Below, piece after piece: positions 14,893 through 23,387 of a stretch of 48,356 bases of DNA (position 1 is its first letter; each line of letters begins with the position of its first letter). A model generated the notes under the pieces. It searched no databases. It was given only the letters and a program-made list of their open reading frames with translations, and was not told where the DNA came from. Source of the DNA: Actinomycetota bacterium. Lineage in GTDB: Bacteria; Actinomycetota; Thermoleophilia; Gaiellales; Gaiellaceae. The translations under genes were made by a program, and so were the position numbers. The stretch covers positions 1 to 48,356 of the forward strand of contig JACDEU010000008.1 in assembly GCA_013816245.1 (NCBI GenBank). The letters run 5' to 3'.

Positions 14893-16071
14893 ATGTCGAC
14901 GATCGAGGAACGCACCGCGCGCGGGGTTTCCTTCGGCCTCACGGAGGAGCAGAGGGCCCTCCGCGAGCTCGCGCACGACTTCGCCGAGCGGGAGATCCGT
15001 CCGAAGGAACACGAGTACGACGAGAACTCCACGCATCCCGCGGACGTGATCGCGAAGGCGCACGAGCTCGGCCTGATGAACGTGCACATCCCGGAGGCCT
15101 ACGGGGGTCTCGAGCTCGGCTCGTTCGAGGGCATGCTGATCGGCGAGGAGCTCGCCTGGGGCTGCTCGGGCATCGGGAGTGCCATCGCCGCCAGCGGCCT
15201 GGGCCACGGCCCGGTCATCCTCGCGGGCACCGGCGAGCAGAAGCGCGAATGGCTGCCGCGGGTCGTCGAGGAGGGGCAGCTCACATCCTTTGCACTGACC
15301 GAGCCGAACGCGGGCTCGGACGTCTCCGGCATCCAGACGACGGCCGTGCGCGACGGCGACGACTACGTCCTCAACGGTTCGAAGATGTTCATCACGAACG
15401 CCGGCTACGCTTCGTGGTTCACCGTCTTCGCTTCGACGGACAAGTCAAAAGGCCATCGCGGGCTGAGTGCGTTCATCGTCCCGGGTGACGTCGACGGACT
15501 CGTGGTCGACAAGCATCTCGACAAGATGGGCCAACGCTCCACCGACACCTCTTCGCTCTCGTTCTCGGACGTGCGCATTCCTGCGGTGAACAGGCTGGGT
15601 GAAGAGGGCGAAGGCTTCAAGATCGCGATGAGGACGCTCGACTTCACGCGTCCCGGCACCGCGATCGGCGCGGTCGGCGTCGCGCGCGCAGCGTTCGAGT
15701 ACGCCGCGCAGTACTCCAAGGAGCGCGTGCAGTTCGGCATGCCGATCGCGATGAACCAGGGCGTCAACTTCCTGATCGCCGACATGGCCACGAAGATCGA
15801 AGCCGCGCGGCTGCTCTGCTGGCAAGCGGCGTGGATGATCGATCAGGGAATGCGCGCGACCTTGCAGTCGTCGTACGCCAAGCGTTTCGCCGCCGACATG
15901 TGCATGGAGGTCACGACCGACGCCGTGCAGGTCTTCGGCGGCTACGGGTACATGAAGGAGTATCCGGTCGAGAAGCTGATGCGCGACGCGAAGCTCTTTC
16001 AAATTTACGAAGGCACGTCGCAGATCCAGCGGCTCGTGATCGCCAGAGAATTGCTCATGCCGAGGGCATGA
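14893..16071 (+). CDS. Acyl-CoA dehydrogenase (second)
   Basis: A 392-aa acyl-CoA dehydrogenase of the medium/short-chain type. It has [31 protein letters not shown], the flavin motif [21 protein letters not shown] with [13 protein letters not shown], and the C-terminal [44 protein letters not shown] with catalytic Glu in YEGTSQ. It desaturates acyl-CoA in beta-oxidation and passes electrons to ETF. ATG 14893 is preceded by AGGGGGAG and by a TetR-type palindrome, so it is probably induced by an acyl ligand. An SDR gene follows after 58 bp and may form an operon with it. Confidence 0.94.
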   Translation: MSTIEERTARGVSFGLTEEQRALRELAHDFAEREIRPKEHEYDENSTHPADVIAKAHELGLMNVHIPEAYGGLELGSFEGMLIGEELAWGCSGIGSAIAASGLGHGPVILAGTGEQKREWLPRVVEEGQLTSFALTEPNAGSDVSGIQTTAVRDGDDYVLNGSKMFITNAGYASWFTVFASTDKSKGHRGLSAFIVPGDVDGLVVDKHLDKMGQRSTDTSSLSFSDVRIPAVNRLGEEGEGFKIAMRTLDFTRPGTAIGAVGVARAAFEYAAQYSKERVQFGMPIAMNQGVNFLIADMATKIEAARLLCWQAAWMIDQGMRATLQSSYAKRFAADMCMEVTTDAVQVFGGYGYMKEYPVEKLMRDAKLFQIYEGTSQIQRLVIARELLMPRA

Positions 16072-16129
16072 GTTCAAGCGTGTCGACCGGTCAGTTCAGA
16101 CGGATGCCCGGCGAAGCCGGGTATCGCGC

Positions 16130-16960
16130 GTGATCGAGATCGACCTCTCGGGTCGCGTCGCTCTCGTCACAGGCGGTTCACGCGGGCTCGGCAGGGCGGA
16201 TGCTCTGACGCTCGGGCGCGCCGGCGCCGACGTCGTGATCGCCGACATCCAGGTCGAGTCCGACTCGGGCGAGGACGCCGAGCGGTTCGGCCCGATGGCC
16301 CAGGCCGCAAGGGCGCAAGGTCTCGTCTACTCGGAGGCGACCGCCCGGGAGATCTCCGAGCTCGGGCGCCGCTCGGCCGCGATCAAATGCGACGTGACCG
16401 ACCGGGAACAGGTCGCCGAGACCGTGCAGCGAGTCGTCGAGGAGTTCGGCGCCGTCGACATCCTGGTGAATAACGCCGGCACGCTCGACCATCTGGGCCA
16501 GCTTTCCGACCAGGTGCCGGAGCTCTGGGAGCGAGACCTCCGCGTGAACCTGACCGGCTCGTTCAACTGCGCCCAGGCCGTCTGGCCGCACATGAAGGAG
16601 CGTGGCTGGGGGCGGATCGTGAACATGGCGTCCGTGGCCGGCACGCTCGGCGGTTTTGGCCAGGCGAGCTACTCGGCCACCAAGGCAGGGCTCCTCGGGC
16701 TGACGCGCACGCTCGCGCTCGAGGGCGCGAGGCATGGGATCACGTGCAACGCGATCGTGCCGGGCGTCATTGGCACGGAGGCGTTTGAGTTCGGGAATCC
16801 CAAGATGAACGAGCGCATGGTGCAGCGGACGGCGATGCGCCGCGCCGGCGAGCCGCAGGACGTCGCGAACGCGATCGCGTTTCTCTGCTCCGACCTCGCG
16901 TCGTACATCACCGGCGTCGGGCTGAACGTGAGCGGCGGGATCGAGCTCTTCACCTTTTGA
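16130..16960 (+). CDS. Short-chain dehydrogenase/reductase
   Basis: A 276-aa classical SDR. It has the dinucleotide motif VTGGSRGLGRA, the acidic stretch IKCDVTDREQ, the structural NNAG, and the catalytic Ser (MASVAGTLGG) with Tyr and Lys in YSATK. A 40-residue insertion (QVESDSGEDAERFGPMAQAARAQGLVYSEATAREISEL) between beta-2 and alpha-3 is unusual and may shape the substrate pocket. It probably oxidises or reduces a hydroxyacyl or alcohol substrate, NAD(P) dependent. The start GTG 16130 precedes IEIDLSGRVALVTGG; a weak hairpin (16105-16119) lies upstream. Confidence 0.9.
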   Translation: MIEIDLSGRVALVTGGSRGLGRADALTLGRAGADVVIADIQVESDSGEDAERFGPMAQAARAQGLVYSEATAREISELGRRSAAIKCDVTDREQVAETVQRVVEEFGAVDILVNNAGTLDHLGQLSDQVPELWERDLRVNLTGSFNCAQAVWPHMKERGWGRIVNMASVAGTLGGFGQASYSATKAGLLGLTRTLALEGARHGITCNAIVPGVIGTEAFEFGNPKMNERMVQRTAMRRAGEPQDVANAIAFLCSDLASYITGVGLNVSGGIELFTF

Positions 16961-17000
16961 ACGGTACGTAAGGGAGGCCCGAGCCCTCCAGCCTCGGGGC

Positions 17001-17006
17001 TACACT
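17001..17006 (+). promoter_or_regulatory. -10 box of the VanW-family gene
   Basis: TACACT ends 7 nt before the TTG start at 17014, and there is no Shine-Dalgarno between them. It is a clear example of the leaderless arrangement repeated throughout the window. Confidence 0.55.
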
Positions 17007-17013
17007 TCCCAAC

Positions 17014-18882
17014 TTGCCTCGGAGGCGGAAATACACCCTGGTCCGGCCCAGGCGACGTCCGAGGACGAGCGCCCAGAGGCGCTTGCTCGTGCGGCGGACG
17101 GCCATCCTCGCCACCCTCGCGGCGCTTGCGGCGGTCGTGCTCGGCCTCGCGTTCGCCGGTTCGCCTTCACGGCTCGCCAACGGCGTGCGGATCGCAGGCG
17201 TCGACGTCGGCGGGAAGACGGCCGGCCAGGCTCGCACCGTCCTCGAGCGCCGGTCTGCCGAGCTGGCCGCCGTCCCCGTGACCTTCCGGGTGGGCTCGCG
17301 CACGTGGCAGCTCCAGCCCAGGCACCTGGGCGTCCGGGTCGACTGGGCCGCAGCGGTCGCCGCCGTCCGCCGGCAGGGCGAGGGCTTCGGCCCCCTACGC
17401 GGCTTTCGGCGTCTCGACCTCCGCTTCTTCGGCGCAGACGTCGCTCCCCCGACTCAGGTCTACGACGCAGCGCTCGAGCGGAAGCTTGACGAGATCGCAG
17501 CCGCCGTGAACGTCCCGCACCGCGAGGCGGCGATCGTGCTCCGCGGGCTCACTCCCCGCATCGTCCCGAGCAGGACAGGGCACGTTCTCGACCGGCACGC
17601 GGCGGCGACGACGATCGTGCGTGCGCTCGCGAGTCTGAAGCGCGAGCCGGTGGGACTGCCGATCGACGTCGACACGCCGAAGGTGAATGCCAACGACCTC
17701 ACCGTGCCGCAGGCTCAAGTTCGCTCGGCCCTGGCGTCATCGGTCCACCTCACTCTCGGCGTGACGCGCTGGCACCTCCGTCCGGCGCGGATCGCCCGCA
17801 TCCTGCAGCTGCCCGCCGGAGGGCGGGACGACCTCCGAATCGGCGGCGCCGGCGCGAGCAAGTGGTTTACCGCGCTGGCGCGAAGGGTTGATCGCCCCGC
17901 AGCCGACGCCGACTGGGCGATCAGTTCGAAAGGCGGCGTCCGCGTCATCCCCGACAGGCCCGGCTACGTACTGGACGTTCCCCGTAGTGCGAAGGCCGTT
18001 TTGCGGGCGGCACTCGTCACCGAGCCCACATTGCGCTCGGCCAAGCTGATCGTCGAGCGAACCGACGCCGACCGGACGACCGCCGAGGCGAAGGCGATGA
18101 ACATCAAGGGCCTCGTCGCCAGCTACCAGACGTTCTACGGCGGTGAGGCGAACCGGATTCACAACGTGCAGCTCGTCTCCCACCTGGTCGACAAGCACGT
18201 AATCGCGCCGGGTGAGACGTTCTCGTTCAACGGAACGACCGGCGCGCGGACCGAGGACAAGGGGTTCAGGGAAGCGCCCGTGATCATCAACGGCGAGCTC
18301 AAGACCGGGCTCGGGGGCGGCGTCTGCCAGGTCTCCACAACCGTCTTCAACGCCGCTTACGAGGCGGGGCTGCCGATCGTGTCGCGCACGAACCACGCCC
18401 TCTACATCAGCCACTACCCCCAGGGCCGTGACGCGACGGTTAACTACCCCGACACTGATCTCAAGTTCACGAACGACACGGGCCACTGGCTGCTGCTGCG
18501 CACCTGGGTCGGCTCCTCGTCCCTGACGGTGGCGCTGTACGGGACACCCGTGCATCGCCGAGTCGTGAGCGAGACGGCGCCGCTCGTCGTGACAGGCCCG
18601 CCCCCGGTGAAGAAAATCCCGGATCCGGCCCTCCTCGCAGGGCAGACCGTGGTCGAGGAGAGCGGGTCGCCTGCCCGGTCGACGAGCGTCGAGCGCAAGG
18701 TCTACGACGCTGACGGAAAGCTCCTCTACGACACGAGGTTCTATTCCTCGTATCGGGGAGAGGTGAGGCTCCTCCGGGTCGGCACGAAGCCAAAGCCGGA
18801 GACCGAGACGACGACCACGACCGGCACGACGGCGACGACGACCACCGCCACCACGAAGACTACGACGACCCCTCAGCCCTAG
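17014..18882 (+). CDS. VanW/G5-domain cell-wall protein with peptidoglycan-binding-like repeats
   Basis: A 622-aa membrane-anchored envelope protein. It has a short basic cytoplasmic tail, one transmembrane helix (AILATLAALAAVVLGLAFAGS) and two copies of a YoaR-type putative peptidoglycan-binding domain (about 55-200 and 225-340, each starting with a VDVGG- or LGV-type strand). A VanW domain follows (VSHLVDKHVIAPGETFSFNGTTGARTEDKGFREAPVIINGELKTGLGGGVCQVSTT...), then a G5-like domain and a Thr-rich tail of (Thr)n with Ala, Gly and Lys (from about 600). VanW proteins are tied to cell-wall architecture without a proven reaction. The start is TTG 17014. It overlaps the convergent thioesterase gene by 23 bp. 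Confidence 0.88.
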   Translation: MPRRRKYTLVRPRRRPRTSAQRRLLVRRTAILATLAALAAVVLGLAFAGSPSRLANGVRIAGVDVGGKTAGQARTVLERRSAELAAVPVTFRVGSRTWQLQPRHLGVRVDWAAAVAAVRRQGEGFGPLRGFRRLDLRFFGADVAPPTQVYDAALERKLDEIAAAVNVPHREAAIVLRGLTPRIVPSRTGHVLDRHAAATTIVRALASLKREPVGLPIDVDTPKVNANDLTVPQAQVRSALASSVHLTLGVTRWHLRPARIARILQLPAGGRDDLRIGGAGASKWFTALARRVDRPAADADWAISSKGGVRVIPDRPGYVLDVPRSAKAVLRAALVTEPTLRSAKLIVERTDADRTTAEAKAMNIKGLVASYQTFYGGEANRIHNVQLVSHLVDKHVIAPGETFSFNGTTGARTEDKGFREAPVIINGELKTGLGGGVCQVSTTVFNAAYEAGLPIVSRTNHALYISHYPQGRDATVNYPDTDLKFTNDTGHWLLLRTWVGSSSLTVALYGTPVHRRVVSETAPLVVTGPPPVKKIPDPALLAGQTVVEESGSPARSTSVERKVYDADGKLLYDTRFYSSYRGEVRLLRVGTKPKPETETTTTTGTTATTTTATTKTTTTPQP

Positions 18883-19276
18883 CGATCGCGTCCGCGAGGT
18901 TCTGCGGGATCCGGATCGGCCGCAGCGTCTTCGCGTCGACGCAGGCGTGGGACGTCCAGCCGTCGGCGATCACGTCGCCGTCGCGCGTGATCTCGTACTC
19001 GAACCGAAAGCGTGCGCCGCGGACCTCGCCGACCCGCGCGTGAATCGTCAGGCGGTCGTCGAAGTGCGTCGGCTGCAGGTAACGGACGTGCGACTCGAGC
19101 ACGAAGGACTCGACCCCCTGCTCACGGATCGTCGAGTAGCCACCGGCGTATTCCGCCAGGTAGGCCACACGCGCCACCTCGAACCAGACGAGGTAGTTCG
19201 AGTTGTGCACGACCCCCTGCGCATCGGTCTCGGCAAACCGCACCGCGACCTCGGTGCTGAAATGGAATCCCGCCAC
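18860..19276 (-). CDS. Hot-dog acyl-CoA thioesterase (YbgC/4HBT type)
   Basis: A 138-aa thioesterase. The motif VRFAETDAQGVVHNSNYLVWFEVAR contains the catalytic Asp18 of the 4-hydroxybenzoyl-CoA thioesterase family. The rest (ESHVRYLQPTHFDDRLTIHARVGEVRGARFRFEYEITRDGDVIADGWTSHACVD) follows the hot-dog fold. It hydrolyses a short acyl- or aryl-CoA. I take GTG 19276 because a TAGAGT box (minus strand 19289-19284) ends 7 nt upstream; GTG 19285 would overlap that box. Confidence 0.88.
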   Translation of the reverse strand: MAGFHFSTEVAVRFAETDAQGVVHNSNYLVWFEVARVAYLAEYAGGYSTIREQGVESFVLESHVRYLQPTHFDDRLTIHARVGEVRGARFRFEYEITRDGDVIADGWTSHACVDAKTLRPIRIPQNLADAIARAEGSS

Positions 19277-19332
19277 GCGCCGCACTCTACGGCGGTGGGG
19301 AGACCCTCACCTCTCTTACGAGGCGAGCTCGG

Positions 19333-19482
19333 TTACGCGGCAGCGCGCTTGATCGTTTTTTCTTCGAGGAGACGCTGGCAGTTGGAACAGACCGTGCGCT
19401 CCACGTGGTACGGAACTCCATGACGCTGCCGGATTGCGTGAACCGTGATCTCGGTGTGCTTGTGCTTGCGCATCAGAGTCAT
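19333..19482 (-). CDS. Small CxxC protein, 49 aa
   Basis: The gene runs from ATG 19482, with GAGGA about 8 nt upstream, to TAA 19333-19335. The product MTLMRKHKHTEITVHAIRQ... is basic at the N-terminus, carries VERTVCSNCQRLLEEKTIKRAAA at the C-terminus, and has a single CxxC pair plus several His residues. This suggests half of a zinc ribbon, perhaps a dimeric metal-bound or nucleic-acid-binding factor. I do not recognise a named family. A TACTGT box (minus strand) lies about 12 nt upstream of ATG. An alternative start is ATG 19473. Confidence 0.6.
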   Translation of the reverse strand: MTLMRKHKHTEITVHAIRQRHGVPYHVERTVCSNCQRLLEEKTIKRAAA

Positions 19483-19582
19483 TTCCGTGTCCTCACAGTA
19501 CTGAGACGTTCGGCCGTCACCTTTGTTGTCGGCAAAACGTCACGAGATCTGCACCCCTTTGTTACCCCGGTACTCTCTGGGG

Positions 19583-20350
19583 GTGCGGGTCACTGCCGTC
19601 ATCCCCGTAGTCGGGCTCACCCTTCTGGCGGGGTGCGGGGCTCAGGCGAAGGCGAAGGCGAAGCACACCGACGTCGGCGCCGCCATCGTGGCCAAGGCTC
19701 GTACCTGCGCTGACGGCTCCCTGCAGAGGCTCGGCTCGCGCAAGGTCGCCTACGCCGCGGTCGTTCGTTCGCGCGCCACGGTCTCGCGCCGGCCGGGGGC
19801 CCGGGCCTTCGCCCGGTTCGGGAAGCTGAACGTCAACCGCGTGCCGACGATTTTCTCGATCCGTGGCGCCCGGGTCGATGCCAGGTGCAAGCCACGGCAG
19901 TACCTCGTCCAGATCCCGAAGCGCCCGAACGGCGTGACGGCCTGGGTTCCGGCCCGCCAGGTCGACGTCGAGACGGTCAGGACCCGCATCCTCGTCGACC
20001 TTTCCGAGAAGCGGGTCACGCTCTACGACCGCGGCCGGAAGGTTCTCAGTTCGAAGGCAGCGATCGGCGCCCGGGCCACACCGACGCCGACGGGCCGCTT
20101 CTACGTCAACCAGCGCCTGATCCCGACGGACAAGCACGGCCCGTTCGGCCCGGGTGCGGTCGGCGTGTCCGCGTTTTCGAACGTGCTCACGGGTTGGACG
20201 CAGGGCGGCCCGATCGCGATCCACGGAACGAACGCCCCGTGGTCGATCGGCAAGGCCGTGTCGAACGGCTGCATCCGGATCCCGAACCTGGTCATGAAGA
20301 AGCTCTTCGCGCGGGCCTGGAGCGGCACGCCTGTGCTGATCCGCAGCTAA
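19583..20350 (+). CDS. L,D-transpeptidase (YkuD) lipoprotein
   Basis: A 255-aa exported enzyme. The N-terminus VRVTAVIPVVGLTLLAGCGAQ is a lipoprotein signal with lipobox LAGC, so it is lipid-anchored outside the membrane. The catalytic domain (RILVDLSEKRVTLYDRGRKV ... IAIHGTNAPWSIGKAVSNGCIRIPN) contains the HGT and SNGCIRI motifs with nucleophile Cys. It cross-links peptidoglycan (3-3 links) or attaches proteins to it. The start is GTG 19583, 6 nt after a TACTCT box (19571-19576), so it is probably leaderless. The stop codon overlaps that of the convergent nuclease gene. Confidence 0.9.
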   Translation: MRVTAVIPVVGLTLLAGCGAQAKAKAKHTDVGAAIVAKARTCADGSLQRLGSRKVAYAAVVRSRATVSRRPGARAFARFGKLNVNRVPTIFSIRGARVDARCKPRQYLVQIPKRPNGVTAWVPARQVDVETVRTRILVDLSEKRVTLYDRGRKVLSSKAAIGARATPTPTGRFYVNQRLIPTDKHGPFGPGAVGVSAFSNVLTGWTQGGPIAIHGTNAPWSIGKAVSNGCIRIPNLVMKKLFARAWSGTPVLIRS

Positions 20351-21381
20351 TTCAGGCGGACGCGAGCCCAGACGCCGGCGTGGTCGGAGGGCCAGAGCCC
20401 GCCGAGCCGGTCGCCCGGGGCCTCACCGACGATTCCGGCGCCGAGTGCGCGGAAGCCGTTCTTCAACAGCACGTAGTCGATGCGGCTGTAGAAGGGGCCG
20501 CCGAGCTCGCGCAGATCGTCGCCGTGGCAGCAGGTCAGGCCGATGTCGCCCGGGTGAGCTTCGGGCCACGCATCCTTGAAACCCGCGTCGAGCAGGTTGG
20601 CGTGGGTGGGGGTGCCGGTCCCGTCGGCGCGCGAGTTGAGGTCTCCGAGCAGGATGGTTGGCAGGCTGGTCGCCGCCGGGCCTTGCGCCAGCTCCTGACC
20701 CTGTGCGATCTGCGACGTGTCGTTGAAGGATTCGAGATGCGTCGTGATCACGCGGAACGTCCGGCCGCCGACCGTTGCGTCGGCGAGCACCCAGCCGCGC
20801 TTCGCGGTCACCAATCCGGCAAAGAGCGGCGTCGTGGTCGCATAGAGGCCGGTGCGCACGCGCCCGATCTTGATCTTCTTGTCGACCCGCACCAGAAGCC
20901 CGTCACGAATCGTCAGTCTGATGTCCATCTGGGGCGGATCGCCGCTCGGGAGCTCGGCGTCCGTCCCGTTGCCGATCCCGAGGAAGCGATAGCGCAACTT
21001 GCGCGCGGCGAGAGCCTTGCGCAGCTCCGCCGCATAGTCGAGGGCAAGGGTCGTCGCCTGGGTCACCGTCAGGTCGGCCGGCGTCTGTGTTCGATAGAGG
21101 GACAGTTCCTGGAAGCCGACGAAGTCGGGGTGTGTCTGCGAGATCTCGCGTGCAATCGCCCGTGCGCGTGTGCGGAAGTCGTTTGCTTGAACCTGGGCCC
21201 AATCAGCCTCGACCGCCGTGAACGCCTCGTGAAATGACTTGGCTTGCAGGATCGTGTCGAGGTTGGCGCCGAGGTAGAGGTTCCGGGTCATCACCCGGAG
21301 CGTCACCGGCTGCCGCTTGGCCTCGCCGGCCGAGGCGGCGACGAGCGCCAGGAGGACGACGAGGACTGCAACACCCTTCAC
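20347..21381 (-). CDS. Secreted endonuclease/exonuclease/phosphatase-family protein
   Basis: A 344-aa protein with a cleavable-looking signal (VKGVAVLVVLLALVAASAGEA). The EEP fold follows: VMTRNLYLGANL (Asn), VGFQELSLYR (metal Glu), VITTHLES, LLGDLNSRAD (Asp, Asn) and the C-terminal WPSDHAGVWA (catalytic Asp-His). It could be a secreted nuclease, phosphodiesterase or sphingomyelinase-like enzyme. GTG 21381 lies 8 nt after a TAGGCT box (minus strand 21395-21390). Confidence 0.85.
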   Translation of the reverse strand: MKGVAVLVVLLALVAASAGEAKRQPVTLRVMTRNLYLGANLDTILQAKSFHEAFTAVEADWAQVQANDFRTRARAIAREISQTHPDFVGFQELSLYRTQTPADLTVTQATTLALDYAAELRKALAARKLRYRFLGIGNGTDAELPSGDPPQMDIRLTIRDGLLVRVDKKIKIGRVRTGLYATTTPLFAGLVTAKRGWVLADATVGGRTFRVITTHLESFNDTSQIAQGQELAQGPAATSLPTILLGDLNSRADGTGTPTHANLLDAGFKDAWPEAHPGDIGLTCCHGDDLRELGGPFYSRIDYVLLKNGFRALGAGIVGEAPGDRLGGLWPSDHAGVWARVRLN

Positions 21382-21434
21382 AGCGGACGAGCCTAGGCAC
21401 GACGCCTTCCGAGCGCAACTGGCACGATAGGGCG

Positions 21435-21734
21435 ATGGCCAGACCCAGACAGAAGAACATCGTGGAACGGCTCGCCGGCGCAGGTGAGGAGGCAATCCAG
21501 AAACTCGGCGGCGCAGCCGGTGCCGACAAGCTCATGAGTCGACTCGCCACGCTGAAAGATCGAGTCGACGAGCTGCAGAAGAGCGTTCGCACGATCGACC
21601 GGCTCGAGAGGCGCCTGAGCGCGATCGAGCGGCGCCTCGACAAGCTCGAGGGCAAGAGCCCGTCGAGCTCTCGCAAGACGTCCACTTCGGGCTCGAAGAA
21701 GACCGCCGCGCGCACGCGCAGCGCCGACAGCTAG
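21435..21734 (+). CDS. Small coiled-coil protein with Ser/Lys-rich tail
   Basis: A 99-aa protein. Residues about 30-75 (MSRLATLKDRVDELQKSVRTIDRLERRLSAIERRLDKLE) form a clear heptad coiled-coil. It is followed by a disordered Ser/Thr/Lys-rich tail (SPSSSRKTSTSGSKKTAARTRS). It probably self-associates, and the tail could bind nucleic acid or polyphosphate. No named family recognised. ATG 21435 lies 53 nt from the divergent nuclease start, and the 3' end overlaps the convergent lipid-kinase gene by 4 bp. Confidence 0.65.
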   Translation: MARPRQKNIVERLAGAGEEAIQKLGGAAGADKLMSRLATLKDRVDELQKSVRTIDRLERRLSAIERRLDKLEGKSPSSSRKTSTSGSKKTAARTRSADS

Positions 21735-22636
21735 CCCTGTACCCGGACCCGCAACGCCCGGGGCACCGCCTCGAAGCGGGCGGGCGTCGTGCCGGGCTGC
21801 TCACCGTCGAGCTCGATCGGCAGCGGCTCGTCCGACTCGACGAGCACCTCGGCTCCGCGGAGCAGTTCCGCCTTCGGGTGCGGGAGGTGTGTCCCGCGGA
21901 AGATCTTCGGCATCGTGAGCAGGAGGTCGCGCTTCGTGAGGTCGCCGATCAGGAGGACGTCGAACGCACCGTCGTCGGGCTCGGCGTCGGGGCAGATCTT
22001 CATCCCGCCGCCGAAGTACGGCCCGTTGGCCACGACGACGTCGTGCATGCGGGCGCGGCGCTTCTCGGCGCCGACCGACATGTCGATCTCGCTGTTCGAC
22101 CAGCGTGCGAAGACCGCGAAAGTCGCCCAGACGTAGGAGACCTTCCCGCCGAGCGCTTTCGTCGTGTCGTTGGCCCGCTGCGCGATCGCGCCGCTCATAC
22201 CGGCGCTGGCGACGTTCGCGAACCAGGAATGACCTTCGACGCCGTCCCACCGCCGGTAGGTCGCGCGGCCGAGGTCGATCGTGCGGACGGTTCCCGAGAG
22301 CGCGACCTCGATCGCGCGGTCGGTGTTGTGCGGAATGCGAAGCGAGCGCGCAAAGTCACAACCGGTGCCGCGTGGGATCACTGTGAGCTCGACTCCGTCA
22401 CGCTGCGCGATGCCGTTCACCACCTCGTGCACCGAGCCGTCCCCACCGACGACGACGAGCAGCTCTGCGCCGTCGTCCGCCGCCTGCTTGGCGAGCTCGG
22501 TCAGCTCCCCGGGCGCGCGTGAGAAGAGAACGTCACCGTTGAGGCCCGCCGCGGTCGCGCGGTGGGAGATCTCGGGCCAGCGCCTACCCGTCGAGCCGTT
22601 GGCCGACGCCGGGTTGACGAGGAAGACGGTCTTCAG
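21731..22636 (-). CDS. Diacylglycerol kinase-family lipid kinase
   Basis: A 301-aa DAGK catalytic-domain protein. Conserved stretches are the first strand TVFLVNPASANGSTGRRW, the nucleotide loop VVVGGDGSVHEVVNG, VIPRGTGCDFARSL, and the C-terminal CPDAEPDDGAFDVLLIGD with LPIELDGEQPG. It phosphorylates a lipid such as diacylglycerol or undecaprenol. The start is unusual: no ATG, GTG or TTG precedes the conserved FLVNPAS strand in frame, and the only candidate is CTG 22636, which overlaps the stop codon of deoD. The first standard codon (a GTG near 22432) would cut away the GGDGS loop. Confidence 0.82.
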   Translation of the reverse strand: MKTVFLVNPASANGSTGRRWPEISHRATAAGLNGDVLFSRAPGELTELAKQAADDGAELLVVVGGDGSVHEVVNGIAQRDGVELTVIPRGTGCDFARSLRIPHNTDRAIEVALSGTVRTIDLGRATYRRWDGVEGHSWFANVASAGMSGAIAQRANDTTKALGGKVSYVWATFAVFARWSNSEIDMSVGAEKRRARMHDVVVANGPYFGGGMKICPDAEPDDGAFDVLLIGDLTKRDLLLTMPKIFRGTHLPHPKAELLRGAEVLVESDEPLPIELDGEQPGTTPARFEAVPRALRVRVQG

Positions 22637-23352
22637 TGCTTCTCGTCGGCCGTGACCGTCGCGAGCGCGACGCGCGTCATCCGGTCGACTGCGGCACGGA
22701 GCGCGTCGTCCGTGATGCGCTTGAACTCACCCTCGACGACGATGTCGCTGACGGTCAGCAGGCAGCCGGACTGCACTCCCCGCAACGCACCCACGGTGAA
22801 GAGTGCGGACGCCTCCATCTCGACGGCGAGCACGCCACGCTCCGACCAGCGCTCGTACTGGTTCTCGTCCGGGTTGTAGAAGACGTCGCTCGACACGATC
22901 GGGCCCACGTGCATCGACTGGCCCATCTGCTTCGCGGTGTGCACCGCGCCGTGGATCAGCTCCCAGCTTGCAGTCGGGCAATGGGGCTCGCCTCCGACCA
23001 GATGATCGGCGGTGCGGTCGTCCGCGACGGCCGACAACGCGACGATCAGGTCGCCCAGCTCGTGATGAGCCTGGAGGCCGCCGCAGGTCCCGACGCGAAG
23101 CAGCTTCTTCACGCCGAGCTGGATCAGCTCTTCGAAGACGATCGTCGCCCCCGGACAGCCCATGCCCGTGCCCTGGACGGACACGCGCTTGCCTTCGTAG
23201 GTGCCGGTGTAGCCCAGGAGGCCGCGCTCGGAGTTCTTCTCCTCCGCGTCCTCGAAGTACGTCTCGGCGATGTACTTCGCCCGGAGCGGATCGCCGGGGA
23301 GGAGGCAGGCCTCCGCGTAATCGCCCGGCTCGGCTCGAATGTGGATCGGCAT
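22633..23352 (-). CDS. deoD: Purine-nucleoside phosphorylase (DeoD type)
   Basis: A 239-aa hexameric-type nucleoside phosphorylase that splits purine (deoxy)nucleosides with phosphate to base and (deoxy)ribose-1-phosphate. Seen are MPIHIRAEPGDYAEACLLPGDPLRAKYIAE, the phosphate site VQGTGMGCPGATIVFEEL, LRVGTCGG, and the base/ribose site VLAVEMEASALFTVG with TVSDIV. ATG 23352 is preceded by TAGGCT (minus strand 23366-23361) at 8 nt, so it is probably leaderless. The lipid kinase follows with overlapping stop and start. Confidence 0.93.
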   Translation of the reverse strand: MPIHIRAEPGDYAEACLLPGDPLRAKYIAETYFEDAEEKNSERGLLGYTGTYEGKRVSVQGTGMGCPGATIVFEELIQLGVKKLLRVGTCGGLQAHHELGDLIVALSAVADDRTADHLVGGEPHCPTASWELIHGAVHTAKQMGQSMHVGPIVSSDVFYNPDENQYERWSERGVLAVEMEASALFTVGALRGVQSGCLLTVSDIVVEGEFKRITDDALRAAVDRMTRVALATVTADEKH

Positions 23353-23387
23353 GGCTGGGCAGCCTAACCCGTGCGACCATTCGGGTC

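Noticed and set aside
16082-16094. GTCGACCGGTCAG as a second operator of the palindrome at 14856-14873
   Set aside because: Only the GACC-GTCA core is shared, and the arms do not match well enough to claim the same regulator.
18780-18882. ACG/ACC triplet-rich stretch as a CRISPR or tandem repeat
   Set aside because: It encodes the Thr-rich tail of the VanW-family protein; repeats are irregular and codon-based. No CRISPR array was seen anywhere.
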